DNA of 19,796 nt from NCBI GenBank assembly GCA_023150215.1, contig JAKLLJ010000021.1, positions 1 to 19,796 on the forward strand, given 5' to 3'. A program made the position numbers and the translations under genes. The DNA is from Thauera sp. Lineage in GTDB: Bacteria; Pseudomonadota; Gammaproteobacteria; Burkholderiales; Rhodocyclaceae. Position 1 is the first letter of the stretch, and each line of letters opens with the position of its first letter. This document shows positions 19,171 to 19,796 of this stretch, piece by piece. The notes below the pieces were generated by a model. The model was not told the origin of the DNA. It made no database searches and was given only the letters and a program-made list of their open reading frames with translations.

Positions 19171-19521
19171 TCAGCTCTCCGCCTCGGGCCGACGCACGCC
19201 GGCGTCGTACTCCTCGTAGAGCGCGCGACCAAACGCCTTCCATGCCCGCCCGCCATGCGTGTGCACGCCGATTTCCGCACTCTGGCGCATGTTCTGCAGC
19301 ATCAGTTCGGAAAGTGCGAACAGCTCGCCAGTGAGCTTCTCCTGGCGCACCGGGCTGCGCAACAGCTTCATCATGCAGGCAGACGTGCAGCTCAAGGCCC
19401 GGCGCGCGAGTTCGCGCATGCGCGCCTGGTCCTGCCAGTCGATGCCGATTGCGATGCCGCGCTTGACGATCTCGCGCTCGAGTTCATCCGCCGTGCGCTC
19501 GTAATGCCCGAATCCACTCAT
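19171..19521 (-). CDS. Conserved-looking small protein of unknown function
   Basis: I do not recognise this 116-residue protein. It is soluble, charged and predicted mostly helical by eye. It starts MSGFGHYERTADELEREIVK and contains GIAIGIDWQDQARMRELARRAL, a cysteine pair C-x3-C (SCTSAC, residues 45-49) and HTHGGRAWKAFGRALYEEYD. No signal peptide or membrane segment is seen. ATG 19521 is chosen because the upstream extension to 19635 (MDDTLEWPPSRG region) has Pro/Gly/Arg-rich, non-coding-like composition. The ribosome site AGGGA is poorly spaced. It faces lysA across a REP cluster and is divergent from the dacB-like gene. Codon pattern and helix-like amphipathic sequence favour a real gene. 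Confidence 0.7.
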   Translation of the reverse strand: MSGFGHYERTADELEREIVKRGIAIGIDWQDQARMRELARRALSCTSACMMKLLRSPVRQEKLTGELFALSELMLQNMRQSAEIGVHTHGGRAWKAFGRALYEEYDAGVRRPEAES

Positions 19522-19653
19522 TGTCCCTGTCGCCTGCACGCAGCCTGTACCGGGCCGCGCGCCAGTCATCCTGCAAAATGGAATCCATGGAGCATCCGCC
19601 CCACGGGAAGGCGGCCATTCTAGCGTGTCATCCACCGGGACTCGATCAGGAAA

Positions 19654-19796
19654 GTGACGTTATCCATCAAACACATCTTGCATCTCGGCCTGCTCGTCAG
19701 CGCCTTGCTGTCGTCGGCCTGGACAAGTGCAGCCAGCTCGACCCTGCCACCGGGTGTGCGCCTCGCGCTCGACAACGCCGGCATCCCGCCCACTGC
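19654..19796 (+). CDS. dacB: D-alanyl-D-alanine carboxypeptidase/endopeptidase (PBP4-like), 5' end only
   Basis: Only the first 47 full codons are in the window. The reading frame begins with GTG at 19654, preceded by AGGA with short spacing. It encodes a signal peptide (basic MTLSIKHILHL, hydrophobic GLLVSALLSSAW, cleavage near TSAAS). The mature start STLPPGVRLALDNAGIPPTA resembles the N terminus of PBP4/DacB proteins (LPxxVxxALxxAGIP), periplasmic enzymes that trim peptidoglycan peptides. No catalytic motif is visible, so the family call rests on this short match. The 132-bp gap to the divergent upstream gene should contain its promoter, which I could not define. Confidence 0.6.
   Translation, partial: MTLSIKHILHLGLLVSALLSSAWTSAASSTLPPGVRLALDNAGIPPT

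Overview
The window is GC-rich and gene-dense, and looks like a chromosomal segment of a betaproteobacterium, most likely Rhodocyclales (Thauera/Azoarcus type). This rests on the gene order (pilMNOPQ-aroK-aroB-dgt-gltB-gltD, with ponA divergent and cyaY/lptM/lysA beyond), the protein sequences and GTAG-headed REP repeats. The taxon is inferred by eye; no search was run. No phage, IS element, CRISPR array, RNA gene or defence system is recognisable. Nearly all of it is housekeeping.

Layout. Positions 1-5618 (minus) hold glutamate synthase: gltD (3' end cut off by the window edge) and gltB, stop-to-start adjacent. Upstream of gltB lies a 0.5 kb control region. It has two NtrC-like sites 63 bp apart, a plausible sigma70 promoter, two terminator-like hairpins and a REP pair. 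Positions 6165-9012 (minus) hold dgt (dNTP triphosphohydrolase family, broken by a frameshift), aroB and aroK (shikimate pathway). A strong intrinsic terminator at 9038-9070 separates aroK from the type IV pilus operon pilM-N-O-P-Q (14136-9101, minus), whose genes all overlap by a few bases. Divergent from pilM is ponA (PBP1A, plus, 14324-16732). A tandemly duplicated REP array follows, then cyaY (minus), divergent from lptM-lysA (plus, ATGA overlap). After lysA comes a second REP cluster, a small minus-strand gene of unknown function, and the first 48 codons of a plus-strand dacB-like carboxypeptidase gene.

How the genes work together. PilM/N/O/P form the inner-membrane alignment complex and PilQ the outer-membrane secretin of the type IV pilus. 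PonA and the DacB-like protein act on peptidoglycan, and LysA decarboxylates meso-diaminopimelate to lysine. AroK/AroB feed aromatic amino-acid synthesis. GltBD makes glutamate from glutamine and 2-oxoglutarate, and the NtrC-like sites suggest nitrogen control. CyaY is an iron-sulphur cluster assembly factor. LptM is a small lipoprotein that helps assemble the LPS translocon.

I see no clear novel multi-gene system. The most interesting items are the gltB leader (NtrC-like sites plus tandem terminator-like hairpins), the dgt frameshift, and two REP sub-families with compensatory stem changes, one of them tandemly duplicated in a 117/118-bp unit.
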